DNA of 60,000 nucleotides. It comes from Tubulanus polymorphus. Lineage: Eukaryota; Nemertea; Palaeonemertea; Tubulaniformes; Tubulanidae. Shown piece after piece: positions 12,601 to 27,600 of this stretch; the first letter of the stretch is position 1; every line of letters starts with the position of its first letter. The notes beneath the pieces were generated by a model. That model ran no database searches, was not told where the DNA came from, and was given only the letters and a program-made list of their open reading frames with translations. The DNA lies in NCBI RefSeq assembly GCF_964204645.1, contig NC_134027.1, forward strand, positions 23,798,485 to 23,858,484, written 5' to 3'. The position numbers and the translations under genes are program-made.

Positions 12601-15600
12601 AGCGTTACAATTAGGGTTGAATACTGTTTAATTTGAACGGAACTGTGAAAGGTACAGCTGACCTGACTATAGGACTACACTATTTGAGGGTTGAAGTTAC
12701 TACTGTTTTGGGAGCTTATGATTACTCCTAAGAACATCAGATCTTAGTAAAATCATAATGGTTTTTAGTTCATTTTCGATTAAACTATTTTTAGATGTTT
12801 AATTGTGGTAAAAACTAGATAGTGTATTTAGTTAGGTCTAGTATACTATACTATAGGGCTCATTTCGGTCATGCCAACTGATGTTATCGAATTTTGACCC
12901 AAAAGTCAGTAGCTGGGTTCCGCCCCGGGAGCTGGGCCATAACTTAGTAAAAGAGATGAATAGTTAGGATGCATAATTTCATTTCCAATTTTGTTCATAA
13001 TGGGTTTCAATCTTACTGTACTGTATATTTGCAGGATGTGACGTTCACAGTGTTGGACACGTCTGCCGGTACGAACGGACACGGACTGCTGAAAGGCGTC
13101 GAGAGTTTGTTGTCGAGCGTTTTCATTCCGTCGCTGCGAGAAATGGAGAAAGGTTGGGGCAGTCTGAGCGGGCCGGAAACGCTTCAAATTCGAGCCGATT
13201 TCCTCAACACTTTGGACTCTTTTGTCTCCGTCCTGATTGGTAAGTATCGGTTATCCTGGAGCTAAAACTCGCATACAGTTCCGCTGTGAGTTGTGAGCTT
13301 GACTAATCACTCGAAAGATCATTTTTGATTACTTGAACTTCTAGAATCAAATCTGCCAACTGTGAACGGATATCATCGAGTCATATATTTAGCCGATTCC
13401 TATGACAATGTATTGGTTTTGATAACGAGTCTTGACAGTGATATTCGGAATTCGGTGTTTTTAGGTGCGCAGGAAAGTTTGGACGATAAAGTATCGTTGA
13501 AACCGTGCGAGACTTACGATCTGTCCCGTCTGCAGACTCCGTCCGATTGCATCGCCGTCGCGAACAGCACCGAATCGCTGAACGCTATTGAAGATTGTAT
13601 GGCTGTCTGGATTAAACAAATTGAACAGGTATTGAGTGAGACATAGGGGGAGAGGTGAACAACAGCTGATTGGTCACTGATCTTTAAAATCCTTATGGCA
13701 GCATAATTTCTTGGTTGAGTGTTCTTCTCTGGCCTCTTCCCGGGAACATGAAACTTGAACTTGCTGATAATGGCCCATGGACTCTCAAACGAGTTGTAGA
13801 GTTCATGAGTGGCCTGAGTGATTGAAGGGGAAGATACCTCAAACCGGTTAATTATGCCGTGAGTGGCGCTCAGCAGGTTGAAGGGGGAAAAGAAACCTCA
13901 AACCTGCTAATAATGCCCTAAGTGGCGCTTGGCTGGTTGAGGGATGTTGATAAGATTAAGGTTAGCTTCAGATTAGGAGTTAAGAAGTTAAGGTTAGCTT
14001 AAGAGTTTAGAAATTAGAAAACTTTGAGTGTATTCTTCTGAATTATGCCCTCATTACAAGCAGAATTTTCAAACTGTTCTTAATTTCAAGCTGTACACAT
14101 ATTATTGATTTTTCATATGTAGCCAACATGATAGATCGTTTATTTTATCGCAGGTTCTAGCCGAGAGCGAGCAGATGAGACGCGAGGCAGACGACATCGG
14201 ACCGCGAGCCGAACTCGATCACTGGAAAAAACGAATGTCCCGTTTCAACTACCTGCTCGACCAAATCAAAGGTCAAGAGGTCAAGGCCGTTTTGGGCGTC
14301 TTACAAGCTGCCAAGTCGAAGACGATTCGGGTGAGCATGGTCGGGCCTTAAACGAATAACTTGAGCATGGGCTGTGGTTATGTTTCACTCCTAGTGTGGT
14401 GGGTTTGTAAGGGGCACCGAATCAAAACAAATCAGACCAAGTGTACCAAACAAATAAGAAATGCGAACAGTCCCTATTTTAACCCTTTCAGTGCGTCTAC
14501 ACCGCAGTGCGGTGTATAAGTCAGTGATAGATTTTGCTAGTACACCGCACTGCAGTGTATTGATGTAATTAGTAATTATCTCTTGAAAAATGGCAGCACT
14601 TGTCAGACATAGTGAAATACTAGTAACTAACGATACACCGCACCACGGTGTAGACGCACTATAGTGGTATTCCCGTTATTCAATACACTAGGGCGGAATT
14701 TTTGAAAATTTTCAAATTATCTCTAGCACTATAGGGTAGTAACTAGTCAGCACTGAAAGGGTTAACGCAAAATAAAAGACTTTTTAGTGATATCCATGGT
14801 GGCTTAAGAAAATTAGATTTGATCGTTGAAACAGCGGTCTAACTGTATCCCCATACGTGGTAAAGAAAAGTTAGTAATTTAGATATTTCATTTCAGACTT
14901 GGCAAGAGTTGGATCGTCGAATCACTGACGCGGCGAACGAAGCGAAAGACAACGTGAAGTTTTTGTATACGTTGGAACGTTTCTGCGATCCGCTGTACAA
15001 CAGCGATCCCGTAAGTATTTCCAACTCGTCAACTAGTCTTCATAACCGTCGGGGCCAAATTCAGTTTTCGTATCTAGTCGACTAGTGGTCGGAACTAATA
15101 ACCGAATGTGTTTAATTTACGAACTATTTCTGGAATATAGGTCCGACTAACTGAAATTCGGTTTCACTTATAGTTCGACTATAGTCATCTAGCTTTGATA
15201 ACTGAAGTTGGCCCAGGGTGTCGCTCGGGCTGGTGTTATGAGAGAAAAATTTAACCCATAACTGAGGATCTGAGTCAAATTCAACCTAAAGACACAACTG
15301 TGGAACTGGGCTTCGAGTCGAATTAAGCCCGCACAACTGTGGAACTGGATTCCAAGTAAAATCAACCCCACACAACTGTGGAACTGGATCTACAGTCAAT
15401 TTAGCTCTCGCGACTCTGTGGAACTGTCAGAGTTCAGACCACTGCGTGTTAGAGTGTTTTGAAGATGTTTCTGACGATTTCGTCCTGATGATTGTTCCAT
15501 TCTAGGTTGGTATGTTGGAGGGAATTCCTGGATTGATCAACGCTATTCGAATGATTCATAGTATCTCGAGGTACTACAACACGTCGGAAAGAATGACATC

Positions 15601-18600
15601 TTTGTTCGTGAAGGTAAGAAATTGTCTACTACTAAATCAGCTTGTTACAAAACAGTAGAACCTTGTCCCAACAAACCCAGGTATACCGAATTTATGAGAA
15701 TCTGAAAATTTTGAACCAAATTTGTGACAAACCTTAATCGATTTCATTGGTTTTGTACTAACATCGTCTTCAATCAAGACTGGTGACTGGTCTTAAATTA
15801 TTAGATTGGTTATAGATCCACAATGAGCTTTGACTAGTTTTGGGGTAGAATGGCCCTAGATTTTCTCACATGTGCTTCATAGTTTGTTGTGATGAGGTTG
15901 CACCATTGCATAAACAAAGTGAGATAGTTACGTTTTGGAATAAACACAAGTTCACAAATCGAATAATCTATTCATATTCATAGATCACATAGCAAATGAT
16001 CACTTGAATTTCATATGGGCTCAATCACAAAGAATTTAATGGCGCATGCTTTCTGTCCATATTTATAGATCACAGATCAAATGATCACTTTACTTTACTC
16101 TTATGTATATCCATGAATCACAAAGCATTTGATCACATGCGTTCTATCCATACTTGTAGATCACAATCAAATGATCGCTTGCATTTTATATGTACTTAAT
16201 CAATCACAAGGCATTTAATCGCACGTGTCCAATCCGTATTTGTAGATCACGAATCAAATGATCACGGCATGCAAAGCTTACATCACGAACGATCGCTCGG
16301 AAACCGTCTGGTCGCAGCCGACGACGGACGTCATCGCGAAACTCGAAGATTCGATCAAACTCAACAAAGAGTATCAACGTTGTTTCCATAAGACGAAAAA
16401 GAAACTCGAAGAGATACCAAACGAACGGCAGTTCGAGTTTTCGGAGATGTACATTTTCGGCAAATTCGACACTTTTTCACGTCGATTGAACAAAATCATC
16501 GACATGTTTAACACGATGGAGGTTTATTCACATCTTTCCGATTCGAAAATCGAAGGTAATTCAGCTCAGCTAAAGAGCACGAGGTTCGAACTCGGGTTAT
16601 ATAGTTCAGACTCTGTTAAACCTAGCCACAACTATGAACTGAGGAGTACAAACAAAACCGACAACTGTAGAACTGGGTCCTGACTCAAATTGATTAAACC
16701 CAGCCACAACGATGGACTGAAGAGTCCAAACAAAACCGACAACTGTGGAACTAGGTCCTGACACAAATTGATTAAACCCACACAACTGTGGTATTCGATC
16801 CAAACCCAAATTGATTAAACCTTGTAGTAATCACGCTGATTACTCCCAAGAATAAACCGACACAACTGTGGAACTGGATTCAGAGTCAAACTCCCACAAC
16901 TGTGGAACTGAATCCAGAGTCGAATTAAACCCATGCAACTGTGGAACTGGATCCAGATTAAGATAAAGTTAGTTTATTTCTATTTGTTCATGTGTAGGTA
17001 TGGAAATGATGGCTGCTAAGTTTAACGTGATCGTCACGTCGATGAAGAAGAAACCGTACGACTATTTGGATCATCGTAAGATGGAATTCGATCAGGACTT
17101 CGAAGATTTCAAACGAGCCGTTGCCGAAATGCACGTAAGTTCGTTTTCACGCCGACATCGCAGTTCATTCTTAAAAAAGGGCGCTTAGGGAGGCTCACTG
17201 CAAACTCGGCCTTACTTAACGGTGTGTTTCTCTTTCCCCACCAGCGACACCAGTTGCAAAGAGTTGCGCATGTTCTATTTTCCTGGGTTTGGTACAGAGG
17301 ACTTGCAGCCATCTACATCCGGGATTCTACATCCGGGGTTCTACATCCGGGATTCAACGACGCCATATTGTTGCTAAACCTACATTACTTACATATGCCA
17401 AACCTTCATCGTTATGTAAATCCTCTGATTATCTTTTCTGGTAATATATTGCCAGTCTCCGGAGCTGATTGGCAAACAAGCTATGACGCAACGTGTAAGA
17501 CCTCTATACAGAGTAAATTTTATAGATTAAAAAAACCTCTAAATGCTGAATATCTTCATGCTCGGACTTAGTCATCAAGAATATTTTAAAAAAAAACCAA
17601 ATGTGGCTAAATCAGAAAGCCTCATTTCGCAGACAAATTCTTATGATGTGACGAAATATTTGCAGAGTTGACTATTTGTTGTTATGCAGAGTTGTTACTA
17701 TTTTACTGCTTGAAATCATTTCAAATAAATTTCATTTCGGCAGGCGAACATCGTCGCATTCATGGATCAACGATTCGAAAAGATCTCCAGCACGCAACGG
17801 GCATTGTGGTTGCTGCGTAAATTCGAACACCTGAATCTGCCGAATCTGGGAATTCAGGATAAGTACGCGCGCATCATGTCGCATTACGGACGCGACATCG
17901 AAATGGTGTCGAAGATCTATCAGAAGAACAAAGCTGATCCGCCGGTCGCCCGCGATCTGCCCCCGATTGCCGGTGAGTCTTCGTTTTCTGGTTTATTCGT
18001 GCCCAGCTGCATATATAAATCTCAAACGCGACTGGGAGTTAAATAGATTCATGAAAGTTGAAAACTAACTAGATTCAAATTTGATTTAAGTTTGTCTAAT
18101 GCAAAAATGTGGAACTGTGACCCGAGTCAAATTAAACCCGCAACTGTGGGATTGAATTCAGAATCAAATCAAACCCACAAAACTGTGGAACTGGATCCAG
18201 AGTCAAATTAAACCCACACAACTGTGGAACTGGATCCAGAGTCAAATTAAACCCACACAACTGTGGAACTGGATCCAGAGTCAAATTAAACCCACACAAC
18301 TGTGGAACTGGATCCAGAGTCAAATTAAACCCACACAACTGTAGAACTGGATCCAGAGTCAAATTAAACCCACACAACTGTGGAACTGGATCCAGAGTCA
18401 AATTAAACCCACACAACTGTGGAACTGGATCCAGAGTCAAATTAAACCACAACTGTAGAACTGGATCCAGAGTCAAATTCATCCCACATAACTGTGGAAT
18501 CAGATGGAGAGTCAAATTAGACACAAACAACAGTTGTATTGGATTCACATCCACAATCAAACCCACAAAACTGTGGAACTGGATCATTTTTGAAACGCTA

Positions 18601-21600
18601 AGATTTTGCTTCTGCATTTTACAGGTAAAATTGCCTGGGCTCGTCAGTTGTTCCGACGTATACAGGAACCGATGGATATGTTCCAGCAACAAGTGCCGAA
18701 CATCTTACAGGGAAGCGACGCTCGCAAACTGATAAAAAACTACAACAAACTGGCGAAAGTTTTGCTCGAATTCGAAATCCTCTACCATCGAGGCTGGCTT
18801 CGACAGGTAATGCGTAGTACGCTTGAATGATGAGAAGTCATGAAATTTTCTTTTACTCAAATTTTTAATACGTTCAAGCCGAGTTTAGTTACAAGGTTTT
18901 AACCAAATGATGAAAATGTTTGATTCTTAACGAATTACTCACAATCTGCATGCTCAGAATCAAAATACTTTAAAATATTCCCTGCTGGCTTGATAATACG
19001 GTGCCGCCCCCAAGTGCCACATGAATACAGTCATAGATTGGCACTGTTACAAAGTAAGCCTTTGCTCGTAATTGACCAATGATCGCATTGAGAATGAAGC
19101 AGAGTTTGGTCACATTGCCAGCCATTTAGGAACTGCGTCCTTCTTATATGCCAGAGTGCGAATATCTAACCGTAAAAAGGAAAAATTGGCTACAAACATA
19201 TTTTTAGTGGCTCTGGTGTCGGAACCGGAAGTACATTTATATAGTATATAACGGCGAATGTGTTGATTTATTTCACAAATTTTTTTTATACGTATTCAAT
19301 TTTTGATTACTTCAAAATTTTACAGGTCGACGCGTGTAAGTCGGGATTGTCGGCGTCGTTGTTGGTTCGACATCCCGAATCGTCGGAGCTGTACGTCAAT
19401 TTCGACCCGCAGATTCTGACGTTGATCCGCGAGACGGAGTGCATGGCTCGCCTCGGTCTCGACATTCCGTTCGTCGCTCAGAACCTACGCGTCAAACAAG
19501 GCCTCTTCAAAGACAACTACAACGCTCTGCAGGTATGTAACGTCTTAACTCGGGTCGACTAAAATCCGATCAGATCATAAGCAGTCAAATTTGCAATTTT
19601 TTAATCGGGAACCAATCGTGAACCAAATCATAAAGATAGAATAAGTTCTATTTCCTACGGCTGATATTAAAGATTTAGGAGGTAGATTTAGGAGTAGTCT
19701 ACAGTTATTGGGATATGAAAGTGATGCAGACGCTTCCTCGAAATTCGAACCGTTTTCCTTTAAAACTCTTTGAAAACTCCTTAAATTTGGTATTATCATT
19801 GTCATAACTATGGTTGTTATTATTATAGTAATCATTGTTATTATCATAATCATTATTACTCCTTTTACTATTATTGTATTCTATAACCTACTACATATCA
19901 TTGAATTTGTTTTTCAAGGGGCCTGAACGTCCTAGTGATTGTACAGCCTTGATGGCTCTGTTCAGGCCCCTATCATCAATCCACTAATTCTGTCATGTAC
20001 CCTAATTTGTAATTTTGTATTCAACCTAATTGATGATGAAATAGATATTATCTATTATATTCAGGATGTGAAGGGACCCTGCGTGTAATAATCGATCGGT
20101 TCTTTTCTAACAGATGATGCTTCAAGAAAACAAGCGAGTTCGCACGAAGATCCCGGTGGCGTACGACACGTTGATGGCTCCGCACGTCGCCAAGGTCGAC
20201 GAGGTGATCGAGCCGGGACTGACGACGTTGATGTGGACGTCGATGAACATCGGCAACTACACGACGAGCGTCTACAAGGCGTTGTCCGATCTGGAGTTGT
20301 TGATGGACCGCGCGAACGACCTCGTCGAATTCCGCATCGACGCCGTTCTCTACGACATGGCGAACGTCACGCTCTGCGAACTACCCGAAGAGGAGCCGTG
20401 GACGGTCGATAAGTTCCTCGAAAATACGCAGGTACGTGGTGTGCACGTTTATTTTGGGTTGAGTTCAAATCCAAGATTCACAAATTCATGCCACATTGAA
20501 CTTGTCGAATTTATAAACCAGTGTGGCTACTTACCTGGAAATTAGTGAAAAATCAGGATATTTTGTAAAGGATAAGTGAGAGAGATATGTTGAGATCATC
20601 AAATTGCGCATAAAATCAAAAAATTTTGTTAATGTTTTACCTACTTGACTGTGTTAATTGATTTGATTCTTAGCAGATCAAGTCTGGGAAACAATGTGCA
20701 CATCAGGGAAAAAATCAAATAAAAGTGGCCACCCTGAAAAATTAATTAACCATTAGAATTGTAGAATTTAGAGAAAAATGAAACATTGGTATCGATTAAG
20801 TTTGAAATTGGGCAGAAAACTACCTGTACTATTTATTTATTACGATTATCCTAAATTTTACAGGTTCTGTGCGCGAAGGGAGCGCAGATATTACAGTCCA
20901 GGAGCATCAATGTGGAAGACGCAGCGAATGAACTGATCAACATGTTGTGCAAATGCGAAGAACCGGAAGAAGAAAAGTACGAGGAAGAATTCGAAACCGA
21001 GCAGGATGAAGACGGTAAGAGGATATTGGGGGTAGTTTCCGAAGAAATCAGGGGCCGCCTATAGAGAACAAAAATGGGGGTAGTTTAGAGATGGAATCAG
21101 GGGTAGCTTGCAGAAGAAATCAGGCGTAGCTCATAGAAGAAGAAAGTGGTAGTTTAGAGAAGAAATCGGGTTAGTTTAAAGAAGAAATTGAGGTAGTTTA
21201 GGATTCAGGGGTAGTTTGTAGAAGGGAAGCTTACTGAAGAAATTGGGAGTAGTTTAAAGAGGAAATCTGGGTTGTCTAACTGAAAAAAGGATAGCTTAGA
21301 GTTTGAAAATTCTACACTATCAAAACCTCAATTACTGTAGGAATAATGTGCTACTTTTCATCAGCCTTATATCCAGTTCATTTTTGATTGAATACAGTTT
21401 CAATAAAAATATCTTATGTGTCGTCTGCATCTTTTTGGGGAGGTATGAAAGAGCATTTTATACTCGTTGCCCCTTTGTGTCATGAAATTTGGCAGTTTCT
21501 GATGACTGTTGGTTTAGTAAAACTTGCTTCCATTCTTGAACAAATTTGAATCTTTCTTGACATTCAGCCGAAAGCGAAGGTCGCAAAAGTCCGCCGGGAT

Positions 21601-24600
21601 CGAACAAAGGCAGTCCGAAACAGTCGCGGCCGACGTCGCGTACCGAGCCGGAAGATCCGATCGCGAAGAAGAAACGCGAGATGAAAGAAAATCTGGAAGA
21701 GGCAGCGATGGAGCTGTTGAATCATTTCAATCATCGAAATCTCGACGCGTTGTTGCGCGTTACGAAGAACACGCTGGAAACGTTGCGCAAGAGGATCACG
21801 TCCAGTTCGATGGTTCACTACATCGGTAAGTCTTCGGTAGAATCCGTCTGCTACCTGGAGCCACCCTCCTCAGACATTCAACAAAGTTGAAGAAAAAGCC
21901 ACAATTATGAACATTTCGCCATTTTCGCCATCTTTGGAAGTGTTGCTAGAATTGAGTCAGTGCTCTCTTCGTTTTGTTTCATTATTGCGGATTTTCCCTC
22001 AATTGAATAACGAACAGTCACTTGCAGTATTTTGCAAGTAACCTGATGAAATTTCTAATGTGTTTCTAGGTGTTAGTTGGAATTATTTTCAATTAGAACT
22101 GTCTTGAGGTGAATGTCTGACGACATGTTGAAGTGTTGACGATTACTTTTTTACTCTGATGAAATGTCTAAGGCCTGGTGGTTTCAGTTAATTTTCAATT
22201 AAAAGTCTCTGAATTTCTGAACACCGGTAAAGTCTTGACAATCAAAGGTTGAAAGTTGGGTTCTCGGGGATAAAGTATCAAATGATACAGACAGAACTCC
22301 GCTGATTTAGTACCGGTGAGACTGATGACTGAAACCTGAGTCGATTTTTTTCAGACAATAAAGGCAGCGCGCAAAAAGACAACCATCCGTTCTTCCGAAC
22401 GAACGCTGTTCTTCAAATACCGAATATCGTCATGCAGCCCGCTCTTGACGAGGTGCAACAAGCCGTCAACAAAGCCGCCCAGATGATCATCAGCGTCAGC
22501 AAGGGCGTGTCGCAGTGGAGCAAAGAACGCAAGATCGAGAAGGCCGAACGACCCGGCTCGAGCAGCGACCAAATGGACATGCGCCGCCAGAGCATCATGA
22601 GCGTTGCGTCGGAAAGTTCCAGGTCGGAGATGATGTCACGCGTCGGTCGCAAGGACGACTCGTCGTCGGTGCACATGCAAGTTCAGGTGATGCCGAAAAA
22701 CTATCACAAAAGCGTTTCGGAAAACAAGGAGATTTCGAAGTTGGGCTCGTTGCTGTCGACGTCGATCAATTCCACGAAGAAGGTAAGAAATTTATTTTCA
22801 ATTTTTGTTTTAAAAAACGCAGTTATGCGGTGGTGAGTTAAATTGAATTAACTTAAGGTCAACAATTTAACTCATGACTTGATCTGAATCAAACTTGGAA
22901 CTGGATTCTGGTTTTGGAGCATCTTTTTGTTGTTTGGGACCTGGGGCCAGTTCCATAGTTAAGACTTAAGTCAAGAAGTGGTCTTAAATCTTAAGATTGG
23001 TCTTTAACTGTTAGATTAGCTGTAGAACTAAGATGGTCTTAGATTGGTCTTAAGTCTAAGCCATGACTATGGAACCGGCCCCTGGAGCTGGTTCCATGGT
23101 CATGGCTTAGACTTAAGACCGGTCTAAGACCAACTTAGTTTTATAGCCAATCTAACAACTTAAGACCAATCTCATGATTTAAGACCATTTTTGGACACAA
23201 AGTCATGACTGTACAACCAGCCCCTGAGTAACGTTCTTAGTTAACATTTTACTTATAACTTTGCAAAACTATAAAAATGAACTCACAACTATTGAACTGG
23301 GTCCACGAAATCTTGAGCTCTTGTACAAAAAATACCATGTTTTCAGAAATATGCCGATATGAATTTTTAAACATTTTTCATGTTTTATGTTATAAAGGAA
23401 GTCACGACGGCTCTCGAAAACTTCGCGCACTACAACGTGATTTGGGAGAAAGATCGCGAAGAAGACCTCGTCGAGTTCATGAAAGACGACCCGAAACTGT
23501 CCGAATTCGAAGCTCAGATTCTTCACTACGAATTCCTCGAGATGAAAATCATGGCCGAACCCGAGTGGTACGACGTCGGAGCCATCGCTCTTTACACAGG
23601 TAGCTACGATACGGCTGCGTCCGTATGAATCCCTACGACATCATCGAATCAACGTGATTCATGATTCGCTTGGTCGGGTAACCAAAACCAAGTAGCAGGG
23701 GTGGATCGGAGGGAAGGGTGCAGGGGTGAGGGCCCTCGATAAATGTCAAGACACCCTTAAATTTTCGTCGAAATGAAAATGGAATTATTTAACTGATACT
23801 TAAAAAGTTTTAAATCGTAGCTTGTTTTCTGTATTTCCTAAAATGAGGTAATGTTTTCCAATGAGCTTTTTTTTTCGGGGTGCCCTTTTTGATTATATGA
23901 TAATATAAGCTCTCCTCACTTAATCAAACCTTAGATCTATCCCTGAGTAGTGCCATTGGCGGAATTTATACAGCCATCTTTTCCAGTGATAGTATTCTTG
24001 TGCGGTTGAATCCAGATTTCGAATTTAAACTTATTTCTACCTATCTCTCTTTATATAGAAAACCTGAAGTTCGGTTTGACGACCGAAACGAAAGCGTGGC
24101 GCATCCACTACGGAAAAGCTTGCAACACAAAATACCGCACGGAGATGGAGAACGTTTTCGACTTCATCGAAGACCACAGCAAACGACTCGGCCGTCCGAT
24201 CAAGGACCTCGACGATATTCGATTCGCGATGGCCGCTTTGAAGGAGATTCGCGAAGAAGAAATACGCATCGACATGGGCATCGGCCCGGTCGAGGTTAGT
24301 TATGAAGGCCATAACTTATATGATTTAACTTTTTGGGTTACAGGCATGTGAACGTTACAGGGGCACAGGGGCGGATTGACGGGGTTCTGAGGGTTCTGGA
24401 ATACTGTTGAGCTTGTTTATGCCCCTTGGAGATAGATGCCTCTAAATCAATGGATTTGACTTAAAACTAAAATGCCATCGTTTTGCATGATCTGGCGTAG
24501 AAAGTGCCCCTGAAAACCACAAGTTTGATGTAAAATGCCCTTTTTCGCCGTGATTTGACACAGAAAGTGCCCTCCACCATAAAAGTGAGTGCCCTTATAT

Positions 24601-27600
24601 AATTCTGAATCCCTCGAGATGGGCCCTGGCAGGGGATGTGCAAATTCTTTTTTATCAAACAAGTCTATTAGATCAGAAAGATGAAAAGAATATACATGAT
24701 ATACGAAGTGCTGCAGGGCACATTTTAGGCATCGAGTCCAAATCATGTTCCTCAAATCTGTTACTGAGATTTATGCACAGCCAAGCTTCTAGAAAATTTC
24801 TCGACGGTTTCGAAATATGATTCATTCGATAAATACGAAACGATTGTTTTTCAGGAATCGTACGCGATGTTGAACAAACACGAACTGCCCGTCGCTCGCG
24901 AGGAGGCCGAACGCGTCGACACGCTGCGCTACTCGTGGGAGAAACTGCAGGCGCAAGCGTCCGAGATCAGCACGCACCTGCTGTCGATTCAGCCGAATTT
25001 CCGCGGCGACCTCATCGAAGACGTTAAGGTTTTCATCGTCGATTGCGCGTCTTACTACGACGACTACAAGAGCGTAAGTGCAACTTTGAAATTAGCAATC
25101 GGCAATTTTATCACTATCTAGTGTCTATTACTCCTCAGAAAATTCAAGGGAAAGTCCATGTTTATCACCAACCGAATAGCTCATTTGCTGTTTATTTTCA
25201 TGTATTAAAAGTTTGTGTTATCGCTATGCTTTCATATAAACCGCAATCACATGAGCATTTTTGGCCCGTGCCCAATTTGGCTAGACTTAAAACGGACCAT
25301 GCCCGAGGCAAATTTTAGCACGAGTCAACTGATTGCGTTTGAATTGTATCTGGTATGGGAAAATGACCCACTTCACTTTGTTCAAGCATTGTTTAGTATT
25401 GAGTGAGTGGTTTGCTCTCTAATTAGGCACGGCCGAACTTGGCTCGAGCCTGATTCGTGCCAATTTGGCCGGGGCCAAATCATCTCCGTGTGATCGCGGC
25501 TATAGTCTGCTATAAGATTTGATGAGGTGGGCCATCAAAATCTTGACCTTTCGCTAGACTAGATGAATCCAGTGTCATCCGAATTAATTCGTAGCCTGAT
25601 TCTTACTGATAAGCTATTTTATCGATATGTTGTTTGTTGTAGAATGGTCCGATGGTTTCAGGCGTTCAACCGCGCGAGGCGTCCGATCGTTTGATCATCT
25701 TCCAAAACCGATTCGACAACCTGTTCCGCAAATACGAGACGTACACCGGCGGCGAGGACCTGTTCGGCTTGCCGGTCACCGCCTACCCGGAACTGCTCGC
25801 GATCAAGAAAGAGCTGAATCTGTTGCAGAAACTGTACGGTCTCTACAACAACGTCATCGACACGGTGAACGGTTACTACGATATAGCGTGGCTCGAAGTC
25901 GACATCGAGAAAATCAACGTCGAACTGCAAGACTTCCAGAACAAGTACGTATGGAAAGAGCGCCTTACGCTGTTGATTTTCAACCCGTTGGTCCTTTTTT
26001 GGTCTTCAACATGAAAGTTTTCCTTGTATCAATGGGGAACCACAACATCGACAGTTCCATCACATCTAATGTACTCCAAATTAGTTTATTTTCGATCCAT
26101 TAGTGATAAGTAGAATTTAGAAGTTTCAGTTAAAGTTTTGAAGATAAGTTATTGGATTTTGTTTGAAATGTAGATGAAATTGAAGCATGGTGGTAACGGA
26201 GTAACTATTTTTTCATATCTGTTTGATCCTCGCTCGCCATAGTAGCTTTTACAATATCCATTTAATGACAAGAATCACATTGATTTGTTCGTTCTCCGGT
26301 TCCCCAGTTTTTAGCTTAGATTTCACATTAGAATGAATTAACTTTCTGTGTCAATTCGTAACTGTGGAACCGGATCCTGAACTAGAAAAAATATCCGTAC
26401 AAGATGCGGCATTTCACACTCGACGTTTGGCTGACAATATCTGTATATTTTCAGGTGTCGTAAATTGCCGAAAGCCCTGAAAGAATGGCAGGCGTTCGAA
26501 GAGCTACGGCAGACGATCGACGACTTCAACGAGATGGTTCCGCTGTTGGAGCTGATGGCGAATAAGGCGATGAAGCCTCGTCACTGGCAGCGAATCGCCG
26601 AGACAACCGGCCACGTATTCGACGTGGAAGGCGACAATTTCACCCTGCGCAACATTCTCGAGGCCCCGCTTCTGCAGTTCAAAGAAGAAATTGAGGTTTG
26701 TATGCGCTGTATTTCAAACGGCTGAACATATCGCTATGTTGCTAAAGTTACTGCGGACACAGTTTCAGAATTATAGTTGTATCAATCATATTGTTAAAGT
26801 CATCAGGGAATACTGATCGTTGACGTAATTGAGCATGAGGTCGTCTCATTAGTAAATCATTATTTTACTGAATCGTTGAATTCATTGAGAATGAGACGGT
26901 TGTCATTAGTAGCTGATTACAATTTTACTGAATCATCGAAGTAATTGAGTATGAGAAGAACTAATCATAATTTTACTGAATTGTTGAATTCATTGAGAAT
27001 GAGACGGTTGTCATTAGTAGCTGATTATAATTTTACTGATCATTGAAGTAATTGAGTATGAGCAGAACTAATCATCATAATTTTACTGAATCTTCAAAGT
27101 CATTGAGAATGAGGCTCATCATTCTTAACTAATCATAATTCCACTGAATTGTTGAAGTCGTTGAAAATTAGGTGATAATCGTCATTTAGTAATCATATAA
27201 CTAATCATATTTTTACTGGATTTTCATTGAAGTCATCGAAAATGAAAATCTCGATGTAAGTAATTGAGTAAGTACGAACTACACGTATTTTTCGATAATC
27301 TTTACAAACAGGATATTTGTATCTCGGCCGTGAAAGAGAAGGACATCGAAGCGAAACTGAAACAGGTCATCGCCGAGTGGCAAGGCCACGATTTCACGTT
27401 CGGCAACTTCAAATCTCGCGGCGAACTGTTGTTGCGCGGCGACTCGACCGGCGAGATCATCTCGCAGATGGAGGACTCGTTGATGATTCTGAGTTCGTTG
27501 ATGAGCAATCGGTACAACGCGCCGTTCAAGAAGCAAATTCAAACCTGGGTCCAGAACCTGTCCAATTCGACGGAGATCATCGAGAATTGGATGACCGTGC

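Noticed and set aside
16258-16683. Extension of exon 10 frame to 16683
   Set aside because: The family alignment and GTAATT donor end the exon at 16555; the following codons are intronic minisatellite.
18132-18692. 186-codon minus-strand open frame with repeated [11 protein letters not shown]
   Set aside because: Product of the 39-bp minisatellite between exons 12 and 13.
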